Assembly (NCBI GenBank): GCA_016204945.1
Contig: JACQJQ010000003.1
Location: 1 to 43,813, forward strand
DNA: 43,813 nt
Direction of reading: 5' to 3'
Source: Elusimicrobiota bacterium
Lineage (GTDB): Bacteria > Elusimicrobiota > Elusimicrobia > UBA1565 > UBA9628
The position numbers were made by a program, and so were the translations under genes. The notes beneath the pieces are model-generated. The model was given only the letters and a program-made list of their open reading frames with translations. It was not told where the DNA came from and made no database searches. Of the stretch, positions 1 to 10,227 are shown piece by piece. Numbering within the stretch: the stretch's first letter is position 1; the number at the start of each line of letters is the position of its first letter.

Positions 1-2
1 AC

Positions 3-434
3 AAGGTCCGCATCGACTACTATCCCCCCCGCGGAGACGCCAAAGAGGGGTGGGACAACATCGATATCCGCGGCTGGCTCAACATGCCGATGCAGATCAA
101 GATCAATTTCCTCTGCCGCGACTCGATCCTCGCGGCCCCTATCGCGCTCGACCTGGTCCTGTTTCTAGACCTCGCCAAGCGGGCCGGGCTCAAGGGCACC
201 CAGGAATGGCTTTCGTTCTTCTTCAAGAGCCCCCAGTGCCGCGAGGACCTCAAGCCCGAGCACGACCTGTTCATCCAGCATTTGAAGCTCAAGAATACGC
301 TGCGCGTGCTGATGGGCGAGGAGGTCCTCGATCACAGCGGCCTCGACTACTACGACCCCTCAAGGACCGCCCCCGCCGCCCCGGCCCCCGCGCCGGCTCC
401 AAGGCGGGCCAAATTGGCCAAAACCAGGCGCTAA
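3..434 (+). CDS. myo-inositol-1-phosphate synthase, C-terminal part (5' truncated by window)
   Basis: Frame-3 translation KVRIDYYPPRGDAKEGWDNIDIRGWLNMPMQIKINFLCRDSILAAPIALDLVLFLDLAKRAG resembles the C-terminal region of inositol-3-phosphate synthase; stop at 434. Confidence 0.85.
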   Translation, partial: KVRIDYYPPRGDAKEGWDNIDIRGWLNMPMQIKINFLCRDSILAAPIALDLVLFLDLAKRAGLKGTQEWLSFFFKSPQCREDLKPEHDLFIQHLKLKNTLRVLMGEEVLDHSGLDYYDPSRTAPAAPAPAPAPRRAKLAKTRR

Positions 435-460
435 ACGCGCGTCTGGCCGCTGTATAAGGA

Positions 461-498
461 AAAGAGCGGGCCTCCCGCAAAGGGGGCCCGCTCTTTTT
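461..498 (+). terminator. Intrinsic terminator between the inositol synthase gene and bamA
   Basis: 12-bp stem AAAGAGCGGGCC / GGCCCGCTCTTT followed by a T run. Confidence 0.85.
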
Positions 499-500
499 GG

Positions 501-506
501 TATACT
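501..506 (+). promoter_or_regulatory. Putative -10 box (TATACT) for the bamA-lpx operon
   Basis: TATACT 10 nt before the GTG start at 517; no good -35. Confidence 0.45.
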
Positions 507-516
507 GCCTTTTCCG

Positions 517-2994
517 GTGAAAAGCTTGCTCATGAACGTTATTTTCGCGGCCGCGCTGTCGTCATCGGCCCAAGGACAGACGGCATCCTCCGGGACCGCC
601 CCGTTCCCCGAGGCGCCCCCAACCTCCACGGCTCCGGCCATCGTCGCGATCTCATCCCAGGCCCTTCCCGGGCTGGCGACCGACTACGTCCTTCCCTCCA
701 TTTCCACGGCGGTCGCCGCCGAGCCGCCTCCCGGCGTCGTGCCCCGCCCCTGGGTGATCGGCGACATCAAGGCCGACGGACTCAAGAACACGAAGCTCTC
801 CACCGTTCGGGGGGCGATCAAGGCCCGCAAGGGCGACCTATACGACCGCCCCGATCTTGATAAGGACATACAGTCCCTCCTCGGGCTGGGCCTGTTTGAG
901 CGGGTCGGCGCCGAGATCGTCCTGCTCCCAAACCCAGTTCCCGAGCATTTCCGCAAGGTCGCCGGCTCGGATCGCCAAGTCCTGCTTAATTTCATCGTTA
1001 AAGAGCGGCCGGTCATCCGCAAGATCCTCTTCCAGGGGCAGAAGAAGCTCTCGCGCGGGGCGCTGTCGGATCTTCTCGCCCTCAAGAACAAGGACCCCTT
1101 CGATCGGACCAAGCTCGACGAGGACCGCGAAAAGCTGATCGCGAAATACCGGGAGAAGGGCTTCCTCGACGCCGCGATCGAGCCTGAGGTCAGGACCGAC
1201 ACCAAAACCGCGACCGTCGAGCTCGTCTTCCAGGTCGTCGAGGGCCCCAAGTCCCGCATCGAGCTCGTCGAGATCGGCGGCGTCGCCGCCTTCAAGCGCA
1301 AGGTTCTGCTCAAGCTCCTGAAAAACAGGCGCAAAAAGGTCTACTTCGCCAAGGACGTGCCCGACGACATCGCGAAGATAACGGCGCACTACAAAAACAA
1401 CGGCTTCCTCGACGTGGCCGTCTCAAGCCCGCTCGTCACCCTCAGCGCCGACAAGACGCGCATCAACATCGCGCTGGGCGTGACCGAGGGCCGCTCCTAC
1501 CGTTTCGGCAAGACGACCTTCGAGGGCAACCTGATCTACACCTCGAGCGAGCTCGCCAAGGCCGTCGAATACCGCGAGGGCCGGATCTTTAATCAGGAAA
1601 AGTTCGAGGAAACGATACGCGGCATCCAGGAGCTGTACTCCGACCGCGGGCGCCTGCGCACCCGCATCAACCCGGTCAAGACCTTCGACGCGCGCGTCGA
1701 CCGCATGAACGTCCTGTATGAAATCGTGGAGGGCCCGATCTCTTACGTCGGCCACGTGGACGTCGAGGGGAACAAGGCGACCAAGACTCACGTCCTGCGC
1801 CGCGAAATCGTCATCAAGCCGGGCGACATGTTCCGCTCCTCGCGCGTGCGCCGCAGCATCGACAAGATCCGCAATCTCGGCTTCATCGACGACGTGGATC
1901 TCGACCTGCAGCAGACGCCTTCCGATCAGGATAAAGTCGACCTGACCTTCGACGTCGCCGAGGGCAAGCCGGGCATGCTGACGGCGGGCGCGGCTTACTC
2001 GTCCTTGGACGGCCTCATCGGCACCCTGTCCCTGCAGCACCTCAACCTGTTCGGCCGCGCGCAAAAAGCCTCGATCCAATGGTCTTTCGGCAAGCGCGTG
2101 CAGGACTACTCGCTGAGCTGGACGACGCCTTGGCTCGGCAGCCATCCGACGAGCCTCGGCTTCGACGTCTACAATACGCGGCGCATCAACCCGTTCGACA
2201 CCTCCCTGTCCGCCTACGTCGAGCGGCGCACGGGCGGCTCGATCCGCCTCGGCCCCCGCTTCGACGAGGACAAATACCAGCTGAATCTGACCTACGGCTT
2301 GGCCCGGATCTCGATCCAGAACGTGCAGGAGCAGTTCAAGGGCTCTCTTTCCGAGGGCACCAGCATACAATCCTCGTTCGGCGCGGAGCTCGCGCGCGAC
2401 ACGCGCGACAGCATTTGGGACCCCGCGCGCGGCACCCGCCACGGAATCGGCGTCCTGCTTTCGGGCGGCCCGTTCATGGGCGACATCCATTATTTCAAGC
2501 CGAGCCTCACGAACCAGGGGCACTACACGCTCTTCACGGTCGAGGACTGGCCCTTCGTCGTCTCGGCGTACCACCGGGGCGGCTACGTCACGCAGTTCAA
2601 CGAGACGAAGATCGTCCCCGTCCAGGACCGATTCTTCATCGGCGGCCAGGATTCCCTGCGCGGTTATTCGCCGTCGGGCGAGGCCGGCTTCCCCCAGGGC
2701 GGCAAGATCTACAGCGTGGCCAACGTCGAGTTCGGCTTTCCCCTCGCCCGCGAGCGGAAAAAAACGATCGTCAAATTCGTGGCGTTCGTCGACGCGGGCG
2801 GCGCCTGGGACCGCGCGCGCGACGTCACCGGCCGCATCGGTCCCGATCGGCGCGACATCAAGACCGACATCGGCTTCGGCCTGCGCTTCGTGACTCCCGC
2901 CTTCCCCATACGCCTCGACTACGGCTACGGTCTCAACCATCGCGACGGCGAGCGCTTATATCAGATAAACTTCGGCCTAGGACCTCTATTTTAA
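517..2994 (+). CDS. bamA: Outer membrane protein assembly factor BamA (POTRA repeats plus Omp85 barrel)
   Basis: 825 aa; repeated POTRA-like segments, C-terminal barrel with 'RFFIGGQDSLRGYSPSGEAG' and terminal 'INFGLGPLF'. Confidence 0.95.
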   Translation: MKSLLMNVIFAAALSSSAQGQTASSGTAPFPEAPPTSTAPAIVAISSQALPGLATDYVLPSISTAVAAEPPPGVVPRPWVIGDIKADGLKNTKLSTVRGAIKARKGDLYDRPDLDKDIQSLLGLGLFERVGAEIVLLPNPVPEHFRKVAGSDRQVLLNFIVKERPVIRKILFQGQKKLSRGALSDLLALKNKDPFDRTKLDEDREKLIAKYREKGFLDAAIEPEVRTDTKTATVELVFQVVEGPKSRIELVEIGGVAAFKRKVLLKLLKNRRKKVYFAKDVPDDIAKITAHYKNNGFLDVAVSSPLVTLSADKTRINIALGVTEGRSYRFGKTTFEGNLIYTSSELAKAVEYREGRIFNQEKFEETIRGIQELYSDRGRLRTRINPVKTFDARVDRMNVLYEIVEGPISYVGHVDVEGNKATKTHVLRREIVIKPGDMFRSSRVRRSIDKIRNLGFIDDVDLDLQQTPSDQDKVDLTFDVAEGKPGMLTAGAAYSSLDGLIGTLSLQHLNLFGRAQKASIQWSFGKRVQDYSLSWTTPWLGSHPTSLGFDVYNTRRINPFDTSLSAYVERRTGGSIRLGPRFDEDKYQLNLTYGLARISIQNVQEQFKGSLSEGTSIQSSFGAELARDTRDSIWDPARGTRHGIGVLLSGGPFMGDIHYFKPSLTNQGHYTLFTVEDWPFVVSAYHRGGYVTQFNETKIVPVQDRFFIGGQDSLRGYSPSGEAGFPQGGKIYSVANVEFGFPLARERKKTIVKFVAFVDAGGAWDRARDVTGRIGPDRRDIKTDIGFGLRFVTPAFPIRLDYGYGLNHRDGERLYQINFGLGPLF

Positions 2995-3974
2995 TGAAAC
3001 GAATCCCGCCGCTGCTTCTTTGCGCCGCGCTGACGTCCGTCCTCGCCGCTCCCCGATCCCGCGCCATCGAGCTCTCGCTCGAGGAAAATCGCGCGGAACG
3101 CGGCAGCGTGGGCTTCGTGGACATGCGCCGCATGTTCAGCGCCAGCCCCGACGCCGCGCGCGCCCGGGAGGGCCTGGAAGAGCTCGTTCGCCAGGCCGAG
3201 GAGAGCGTCAACGCGAAAAAGGCCGAGCTGCTGCGCCTGCGGAGGGATCTCGATTCGCTTCGGATCGAGCGCGAGGAGCTCGCGCGGTCCACTCCGGCGG
3301 CCTCCGTTCCCGCGCCGGCTCCCGTCTCCGAGCCGGCTCCCTTGATGCCGCCGGTCGCGCAAGCTCCCAAGCAGGCGGCCCCGGTCGCCGCGGACACGGC
3401 GCCCGTGACCGCCCTGCCGCCGGTCGCGCCCGACGTCGCCGCCTCCAGCGAGACGGCGCCGCTGACGATCAACCTTCCCGGGCTGACCCACGGGCCCCTC
3501 GATCTCGAGCGGCCCGCCGCATCCCCCCTGAACCCAACCCGCGATCGCGGCGCGCCGCCGGCCGCGCCGGAACCGGCCCCCGCCGCCCCGACGCCGGTCC
3601 CCGCCGCGGCGGAGCCCGTCGCCGTCGCCTCGTCCCCGGCGGCCGCCTTGCCCGCGGCGGCCCCAGCCGGCCCGACGCCGGCCCAGCGCCTCCTTGAGCT
3701 GGACGGCCGAATCGTCGCCAAACAAGGCGAGCTCGACCGTCTGCAGGGCGAGCTCGACCGGGAGCGCCTCGGGGCGGAGCGCGCCCTGCTTGACGCCGAG
3801 GGACGCAAAACCGACCAGGTCCTCGCCCGTCTCTACCGCGCGATTTCAGAGGTCGCCAAGCGCGAGGGCGTCAGCGTCGTCGTGGATAAATCCGCCACGC
3901 TCTACGGCCACCCGGCCGTCGATCTGACCGACAAGGTCCTGAAGCAGCTGCGCGGAGCCGCGCCAGCCCAATGA
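2994..3974 (+). CDS. OmpH/Skp-like periplasmic chaperone with an internal Pro/Ala-rich segment
   Basis: ATG overlaps the bamA stop (TAATG); signal peptide; [21 protein letters not shown]... N-term and ...[34 protein letters not shown]-term typical of OmpH. Confidence 0.8.
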   Translation: MKRIPPLLLCAALTSVLAAPRSRAIELSLEENRAERGSVGFVDMRRMFSASPDAARAREGLEELVRQAEESVNAKKAELLRLRRDLDSLRIEREELARSTPAASVPAPAPVSEPAPLMPPVAQAPKQAAPVAADTAPVTALPPVAPDVAASSETAPLTINLPGLTHGPLDLERPAASPLNPTRDRGAPPAAPEPAPAAPTPVPAAAEPVAVASSPAAALPAAAPAGPTPAQRLLELDGRIVAKQGELDRLQGELDRERLGAERALLDAEGRKTDQVLARLYRAISEVAKREGVSVVVDKSATLYGHPAVDLTDKVLKQLRGAAPAQ

Positions 3975-5014
3975 AAACGCTGCCGAAGCCGCTGACCGTC
4001 TCGGACATCGCCGCGCTCGTGGGGGGCGAGGCCATGGGCGCGCTCGACCACGCGGTCACGGGCGTCGCGAACCTGGCCGATGCCCGGCCCACGGACGCGG
4101 CGTTTCTCGAGAACCAAAAATACGCGGCCCTCGCAGCCGCGGCTCCCGCGGGCTGCCTGTTCCTGGGTCCGGAGCGCCGGGACATGCCCTGCGCCGCGAA
4201 GGGCAGGGTCATCGTCCAAGAGCCCCGCGCCGCCTTCGCGGCGCTCGTGCGCCTGATCGACGCGCACGACAGGACCAAGATTCTTCCCGCGCGCAGCGCG
4301 CGGGCCTCGATCCACGACCGAGCCGTCCTGGGGCCCAACGTCGCGATCGGCGACTTCGCGGTCGTCGAGAGCGGCGCGGAGATCGGCGAGAACACGGTCG
4401 TCATGCCGCAGGCATACATCGGCGCCAACGCCAAGATCGGCCGCGACTGCCTGATCTATCCGCAGGTCGTCATCCGGGAAGATTGCGTGGTCGGCGATGG
4501 CGTCATCATCCACCCGGGCGCGGTCATCGGGGCCGACGGCTTCGGCTTCCTCACCGACAAGAAGACGGGCCGGCACGCCAAGATACCGCAAATCGGAAAC
4601 GTGATCATCGAGGACGGCGTCGAGATCGGCGCCAACTCGACGATCGACCGCGGCGCCGTCGGCTCGACCGTGGTCCGGCGCGGGACCCAGATCGACAATC
4701 TCGTTCAGATCGCCCACAACGTCCAGATCGGCCGCGACTGCGTCATCGTCTCGCAGACGGGCATCGCCGGCTCGTCGATCGTCGGCGACAACGTCATACT
4801 CGCCGGCCAAGCCGGGATCGCCGGCCACCTGACGATTGGAAGCGGCGCGATCATCACCGCGCAGACCGGCGTCATGAGCGACGTGCCCCCGAAATCCGTC
4901 CTGTTCGGCTCGCCCGGCCGCCCGCACCGGGAAGCTTTCAAGCTTCAGGCTCTCATCGGCCGCCTGCCGGAGCTGTTCGAGAAGATCAAGAAACTCGAGA
5001 GGCCCACGATATGA
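3971..5014 (+). CDS. lpxD: UDP-3-O-acylglucosamine N-acyltransferase
   Basis: Left-handed beta-helix hexapeptide repeats; position between ompH and lpxC; 4-nt ATGA overlaps. Confidence 0.95.
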   Translation: MKTLPKPLTVSDIAALVGGEAMGALDHAVTGVANLADARPTDAAFLENQKYAALAAAAPAGCLFLGPERRDMPCAAKGRVIVQEPRAAFAALVRLIDAHDRTKILPARSARASIHDRAVLGPNVAIGDFAVVESGAEIGENTVVMPQAYIGANAKIGRDCLIYPQVVIREDCVVGDGVIIHPGAVIGADGFGFLTDKKTGRHAKIPQIGNVIIEDGVEIGANSTIDRGAVGSTVVRRGTQIDNLVQIAHNVQIGRDCVIVSQTGIAGSSIVGDNVILAGQAGIAGHLTIGSGAIITAQTGVMSDVPPKSVLFGSPGRPHREAFKLQALIGRLPELFEKIKKLERPTI

Positions 5015-5907
5015 TGAATAATGAAAATTCCCTGCAAATCACGATCGGGAGGGAGGTCGAGCTCGAGGGCGTCGGGCTCCATACCGGAAATAAATCCAGG
5101 ATATCCTTCCGCCCCGCGCCCGCCAACACGGGGATACGCTTCTTCCGCTCCGACCTGGCCGGCACGCCGATGATCCCGGCCCGCCTCGCCTTCGTGCTCA
5201 CGACCGCGCGCGGCACGAACCTGGGCCTCGGCGACGCCAAGGTTCACACCGTCGAACACGTGCTGTCCGCCTGCACCGGCCTCGGCATCGACAACATCGA
5301 CATCCTGGTGACCGCCAACGAGCCGCCGATCATGGACGGCTCGGCGCTGCCGTTCATCGAGGCGCTCATCCGCGCGGGCCTCAAGATCCTCGACGCCCCG
5401 AAGCGCCGCCTGCACCTGCCGCACGAGGTCGTCTACGCGGCCAAGGACGGCGCGCGCTACCGGGCGACCCCCTCCGAGCGCTTCGAGATCGTCGCGACGC
5501 TCGTGCACGATCACCCCCTCATGCCTAGGATGACCCTGTCCATGATCGTCGATCGCGAAAGCTACCTCGCCGAGGTCGCGCGCGCGCGCACGTTCTGCTT
5601 CGAGCACGAGGTCGCCTATCTCAAGTCCCAGGGCCTGGCCCAGGGCGGCAGCCTCGAGAACGCGATCGTCATCGGCAAGGATCGCTTCCACACGAACGCG
5701 GAGGGCCTGCGCTTCCCCGACGAGTTCGTTCGCCACAAGATGCTCGACCTCATCGGCGACCTCACTTTGATCGGACGCCCCCTGTTCAAGATGAAAATCG
5801 AGGCCGAGCGCCTTGGCCACGCGCACAACATCGAGTTCGCGCGGCTTCTCGACGCCGCCGCCAAGAAACTGCGCAGATCGAAGGCCCACGTCCTGGAGGT
5901 CAATTAA
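5011..5907 (+). CDS. lpxC: UDP-3-O-acyl-N-acetylglucosamine deacetylase
   Basis: [56 protein letters not shown] motifs. Confidence 0.95.
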   Translation: MMNNENSLQITIGREVELEGVGLHTGNKSRISFRPAPANTGIRFFRSDLAGTPMIPARLAFVLTTARGTNLGLGDAKVHTVEHVLSACTGLGIDNIDILVTANEPPIMDGSALPFIEALIRAGLKILDAPKRRLHLPHEVVYAAKDGARYRATPSERFEIVATLVHDHPLMPRMTLSMIVDRESYLAEVARARTFCFEHEVAYLKSQGLAQGGSLENAIVIGKDRFHTNAEGLRFPDEFVRHKMLDLIGDLTLIGRPLFKMKIEAERLGHAHNIEFARLLDAAAKKLRRSKAHVLEVN

Positions 5908-5908
5908 C

Positions 5909-6403
5909 ATGAGCGCCGAAACCGCAGGCCCCGCCGTCAACGCCGTATGTTCCGCCGCCCCCGTCCGATCGCTCGACGTCATGGGCATCAAGAAGGCGAT
6001 CCCGCACCGCTACCCATTTCTTCTCATCGACCGCATCGAGGTCATTCAGGAGGACAAGTACTGCGTCGGGGTGAAGATGGTCACCGCCAACGAGCACTTC
6101 TTCGAGGGCCACTTTCCCGGCCAGCCCGTCATGCCCGGCGTGCTGATCATCGAGTCGATGGCGCAGACGGCCTGCGCCATGCTCCTCTCCAAGAGCGGCC
6201 TCGAGAACAAAATCGCCTTCTTCATGGGCATCGACGAGGCCAAGTTCCGCGCGCCCGTCCTGCCCGGGACCGTCCTCAAGCACCACATCGAAATTCTGCG
6301 CCTCGGCAGGGCCGGCAAGTTCCGCGGGGAGGCGTTCGTGGACGGGAAGCTCGTCGCGGAGGCGAAGATGACCTTCGCGCTTGTCGACAAGGCGGCCGCT
6401 TAA
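5909..6403 (+). CDS. fabZ: 3-hydroxyacyl-ACP dehydratase FabZ
   Basis: IPHRYPFLLIDRI ... NEHFFEGHFPGQPVMPGVLIIESMAQ. Confidence 0.95.
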   Translation: MSAETAGPAVNAVCSAAPVRSLDVMGIKKAIPHRYPFLLIDRIEVIQEDKYCVGVKMVTANEHFFEGHFPGQPVMPGVLIIESMAQTACAMLLSKSGLENKIAFFMGIDEAKFRAPVLPGTVLKHHIEILRLGRAGKFRGEAFVDGKLVAEAKMTFALVDKAAA

Positions 6404-6408
6404 AAGCC

Positions 6409-7218
6409 ATGGCCGCCCACCCGACCGCGATCATAGACCCGTCCGCGCGCATCGACCCGTCCGCCGAGATCGGGCCGTACGCGATCATCGGCCCCGACAC
6501 CGTCGTCGGTCCGCGCACGAAGATCGGCGCTCATGCCGTCGTCGAACACGCGACGCTCGGCGCCGACAACGCGCTGCACCCGGGCTGCTACGTGGGCACC
6601 CCGCCGCAGGACCTCAAGTACGCGGGCGAGAAGACGCGCCTCGTCATGGGCGACAAGAACACGGTGCGCGAGTGCGTGACGATCAACCGCGGCACGGCCC
6701 AGGGCGGGGGCCTGACCCGGATCGGCTCGGGCTGCCTGTTCATGGCCTGTTCGCATATCGCGCACGACTGCGTCGTCGGCGACGGCGTCATCGTCGTCAA
6801 CGCCGTCCTGCTCGCCGGGCACGTCCACGTCGGCGATTACGCCGTGCTCGGCGGCATGAGCGCCGTCCATCAGCACAACCGCATCGGCCGCCTGGCCATG
6901 CTCGGAGGCGGTTCGATGAACGGATTGGACGTCCTGCCCTTCGCGACCACGCAGGGCGACCGCGCGACGATGCGCGGCCTCAACCTCCTCGGCCTGCGCC
7001 GCGCGGGAGTGCCGCGGGAGTCGGTGTCCGCCCTGAAGGCCGCCTACCGCACGCTCTTTCTTTCGGGACTTTCCCAAGCCGACGCAATCGCTCAACTCAA
7101 GACGGGCAATCCCTGCAAGGAAGTCCGGGAATGGATCGATTTCATCGAGGCGACGGGCAAGCGCGGCTTCACGCGTCCGGCCGCCGGCGCCACGGAGCTC
7201 GAGGAGGCCTCTCTTTAG
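6409..7218 (+). CDS. lpxA: UDP-N-acetylglucosamine acyltransferase
   Basis: Hexapeptide repeats; SHIAHDCVVG, AGHVHVGDYAVLGGMSAVHQH motifs. Confidence 0.95.
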   Translation: MAAHPTAIIDPSARIDPSAEIGPYAIIGPDTVVGPRTKIGAHAVVEHATLGADNALHPGCYVGTPPQDLKYAGEKTRLVMGDKNTVRECVTINRGTAQGGGLTRIGSGCLFMACSHIAHDCVVGDGVIVVNAVLLAGHVHVGDYAVLGGMSAVHQHNRIGRLAMLGGGSMNGLDVLPFATTQGDRATMRGLNLLGLRRAGVPRESVSALKAAYRTLFLSGLSQADAIAQLKTGNPCKEVREWIDFIEATGKRGFTRPAAGATELEEASL

Positions 7219-7222
7219 GAGC

Positions 7223-8059
7223 ATGGAGCCGCTGGGACTCGTCGCGGGCTCCGGCCGCTTTCCCCTTCTCGTCGCCCAGGAGGCGGGGCGCCGGGGCGTG
7301 CCCGTCGTGGCGCTGGGCATCCCCGGGGTCACCGATCCCGCGCTCGCGGCCGCGGCGGGCGGCGTGACCTGGTTCAAGCTCGGACAACTCGACGCTCCCA
7401 TCAAGATCCTGAAGGAGCGCGGCGTGCGCAAGGTCGTCATGGCCGGCAAGGTCCAGCACGTGTCCCTGTTCGGCGGCGTGCTGCCCGACTGGCGCGCGGC
7501 GAAACTCCTCCTGGGGCTCAAGGACAAGCGCACGGACACCATCCTGAGGGCGGTCGCCGATGAGTTCGCCAAGGACGGCCTCGAGTTCGTCTCCTCGGCC
7601 TCCTATCTCGAGCACCTGCTCGCGCCCGCCGGACCGCTGACGGCGAAAACCTTCACGAAAGAGGAACTCGCCGACGCGGTCCTGGGGTGGCGCGCCGCCA
7701 AGTCCGTCGCGGGCTTCGACATCGGCCAGACCGTGGTCGTGCAGGGGGCGGCCATCGTCGCCGTCGAGGGCATGGAGGGCACCGACGCCTGCGTGGCGCG
7801 CGCGGCCGCCCTCGCGCGCGCCTTGGGCCGCGAGCCCGCCCTCGTCGTCGTGAAGGTCGCCAAGCCGCGCCAGGACTTCCGCTTCGACCTGCCCGTCGTC
7901 GGCCTCGATTCTCTCGCCCGCTTCCGCGCGGCGGGAGTCGGCGCCCTCGCCCTCGAGGCCGGATCGACCCTGGTGTTCGACCGCGAACGATTCGCGAGGG
8001 ACGCCGACGCCGCCGGGATCGCCGTCGCGGGCTTTCCCCCGGAGGGCCCCGTTCAATGA
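7223..8059 (+). CDS. lpxI: UDP-2,3-diacylglucosamine pyrophosphatase LpxI (DUF1009 family)
   Basis: LGLVAGSGRFPLLVAQEA..., KVVMAGKVQH, DIGQTVVVQ, VVGLDSLARFRAAGVGALALEAGSTLVFDRE. Confidence 0.9.
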   Translation: MEPLGLVAGSGRFPLLVAQEAGRRGVPVVALGIPGVTDPALAAAAGGVTWFKLGQLDAPIKILKERGVRKVVMAGKVQHVSLFGGVLPDWRAAKLLLGLKDKRTDTILRAVADEFAKDGLEFVSSASYLEHLLAPAGPLTAKTFTKEELADAVLGWRAAKSVAGFDIGQTVVVQGAAIVAVEGMEGTDACVARAAALARALGREPALVVVKVAKPRQDFRFDLPVVGLDSLARFRAAGVGALALEAGSTLVFDRERFARDADAAGIAVAGFPPEGPVQ

Positions 8060-9105
8060 CCGGGGCCGGAACGCCGAAGACGCGCGTCGCCGTGGTCGGC
8101 GCGGGCAAGATGGGCACCCACCACGCGCGCGCGCTGTCCCGGCTCCCCGACGTCGAGCTCGCCGGCGTCTGCGACACCAACATTTGGAAGGCCCAGCTCG
8201 CGGCCTGGCAGTCCAACACGGTCGCCGTGCGCGACTACAAGGACGTGCTGGCCCGCGTCGACGCGGTCATCGTGGCCGTGCCGACGCCGCTCCACTACGA
8301 GGTCGGCAAGGCCGTGCTCGCCGCCGGCGCGCACTGCCTCATCGAGAAGCCCCTCGCCTCGTCCGTGGACGAGGCGAGGGAACTGCTCGCGCTCTCGGAG
8401 GCGAAGGAGGTCATCCTCCAGGTCGGGCACATCGAGCGCTTCAACCCCGCCGTGCTCGAGGCGGTTCGGCACATACGCGACCCCCGCTACATCACGGTCG
8501 AGCGCCTTGGCCCCTACGATCCGCGCACGGCCCACATCGGCGTCGTGATGGACCTGATGATCCACGACCTCGACATCCTGCTGACCTTGGTGGGCTCCGA
8601 GGTCGAGAGCATCGAGGCCCTGGGCGCCAACCTGCTGTCCGGCCACGAGGACATCGCCAACGTGCGCGTGCGCTTCAAGACGGGCTGCGTCGCCGACCTG
8701 ACGGCAAGCCGCATCTCCCTGACCAAGAGCCGGAAACTAAGGGCGTTCCAAAAGGACTCCTACATCTCCCTCGACTACGGCAACACCGCCCTCAAGGTTT
8801 ACCGCAAGAAGGCGTCCGCGATCAAGAGCCTCAAGGACGTCGAGTACCTGAGCCCGAAATTGTCCTCGATCGACCCGCTGCGCAACGAGCAGCAGCACTT
8901 CCTCGACTGCATCCGGCACAACCGCAAGCCCTGGCCGAGCGGGGAGCGCGGGGTCGAGGCGCTCAAGCTCGCCCTGCAGATTTCAGAGGAGCTCCGGCGC
9001 TACGAGCTGTCCGGCCACGCCGGCTCCCGCTCCCTGATCCCAAGCTGGGCCCAGGACCTGGGCACGATCGCGAAATCAGTCGGCAAAGACATCTTGCGCA
9101 ACTGA
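8056..9105 (+). CDS. Gfo/Idh/MocA family NAD(P)-dependent oxidoreductase within the lpx cluster
   Basis: Rossmann GAGKMGTHHARALSRLPDVELAGVCD; EKPLA motif; overlaps the lpxI stop. Confidence 0.9.
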   Translation: MTGAGTPKTRVAVVGAGKMGTHHARALSRLPDVELAGVCDTNIWKAQLAAWQSNTVAVRDYKDVLARVDAVIVAVPTPLHYEVGKAVLAAGAHCLIEKPLASSVDEARELLALSEAKEVILQVGHIERFNPAVLEAVRHIRDPRYITVERLGPYDPRTAHIGVVMDLMIHDLDILLTLVGSEVESIEALGANLLSGHEDIANVRVRFKTGCVADLTASRISLTKSRKLRAFQKDSYISLDYGNTALKVYRKKASAIKSLKDVEYLSPKLSSIDPLRNEQQHFLDCIRHNRKPWPSGERGVEALKLALQISEELRRYELSGHAGSRSLIPSWAQDLGTIAKSVGKDILRN

Positions 9106-9111
9106 CCCTTC

Positions 9112-10227
9112 TTGAAACCGAGCTTATTTCTCATCGTGGCGGGAGACCCCTCCGGGGACCTCCACGCGTCGAATTTGATCAAAGCGCTCAAGAGCCGGGA
9201 CCCGTCCGTCCGCGTGGCCGCCGTCGGAGGCCCGATGTGCCGCGCCGTCGCCGACGAGTTCATCGGGGACCTCGCCTCGCGCGGCTTGACCGGCTTCTGG
9301 GAGCCCGCGTTCAATCTGGGCTTCCTGCTCAAGCTGGCCGGGCGGCTCAAGTCCTTTCTCGCCGAGCGCCGTCCCGACGCGCTGGTCTGCGTGGATTACT
9401 ACGGCTTCAACCGGCGCATTCTTCCGTACGCCAAGGACGCCGGCATCCCCGCCTTCTACTTCATCAGCCCGCAGGTCTGGGCTTCCCGCCCGGGCCGGAT
9501 CCGGGCGCTTAAGCGCTTCATCCAAAAAATGCTGGTCATTTTCCCGTTCGAGGAACGCCTCTATCGCGACTCCGGCGTTCCCGCCGACTTCGTCGGCCAC
9601 CCCCTTCTCGACCTCATCCCCGAGCCCAAGCCGCGAGCCGCCGCGTCGAACATCGTGGGCCTGCTGCCCGGAAGCCGCTCCTCCGAGGTAAGGCGCCACC
9701 TGCCGATCTTTCTCGAGGCGTTCCGGGCGCTGCGCCGCGACCGGCCCGGACTCCGCGGGCTCCTGTTCGCCTCCCCCAACCAGGAAGACTCCGCCTACGG
9801 CGCTCTTCCGGAGGGGGTGAGGATCGTCCGCGAGCAGGACTACGCGCTGCGCTCGACTTTAGACCTGGCCGTCTGCTCATCGGGCACCGCGACTTTGGAG
9901 AACGCCCTTCTCGGCGTTCCGATGGTCGTCGTCTACAAGATGTCCTGGCCGACTTATGCCGTCGCGCGGGCCCTGATCAACGTCAAGCATATCGCGATGG
10001 CCAACCTGCTCGCCGGAAAAACCGTCGTGCCCGAGCTGATCCAGCGCGATGCCACCGCCGAACGGGTCGCCGCCGAGGCCGCCGCGTTCCTCGACGACCC
10101 CGCCCGCGCCGAAACCGCGCGCGCCGAGCTCCTCAAGGTGCGCCTCTCCCTGGGCGAGCCCGGGGCGGCAGACCGCGCCGCCGCGGCCGTGCTCGCGGGC
10201 GCCGCGCAGGCGGCCGCTAGGCCATGA
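9112..10227 (+). CDS. lpxB: Lipid-A-disaccharide synthase
   Basis: VAGDPSGDLHASNLIKAL, YFISPQVWA, LLPGSRSSEV, SSGTATLENALLGVPMVVVYK; TTG start. Confidence 0.93.
   Translation: MKPSLFLIVAGDPSGDLHASNLIKALKSRDPSVRVAAVGGPMCRAVADEFIGDLASRGLTGFWEPAFNLGFLLKLAGRLKSFLAERRPDALVCVDYYGFNRRILPYAKDAGIPAFYFISPQVWASRPGRIRALKRFIQKMLVIFPFEERLYRDSGVPADFVGHPLLDLIPEPKPRAAASNIVGLLPGSRSSEVRRHLPIFLEAFRALRRDRPGLRGLLFASPNQEDSAYGALPEGVRIVREQDYALRSTLDLAVCSSGTATLENALLGVPMVVVYKMSWPTYAVARALINVKHIAMANLLAGKTVVPELIQRDATAERVAAEAAAFLDDPARAETARAELLKVRLSLGEPGAADRAAAAVLAGAAQAAARP

Noticed and set aside
1423-2940. 505-aa minus-strand ORF opposite bamA
   Set aside because: Antisense shadow; bamA frame is strongly supported.
4978-5014. 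LpxC-FabZ fusion, as in some bacterial lineages
   Set aside because: lpxC ends with its own TAA at 5905-5907 and fabZ has its own ATG at 5909, so they are separate genes here.
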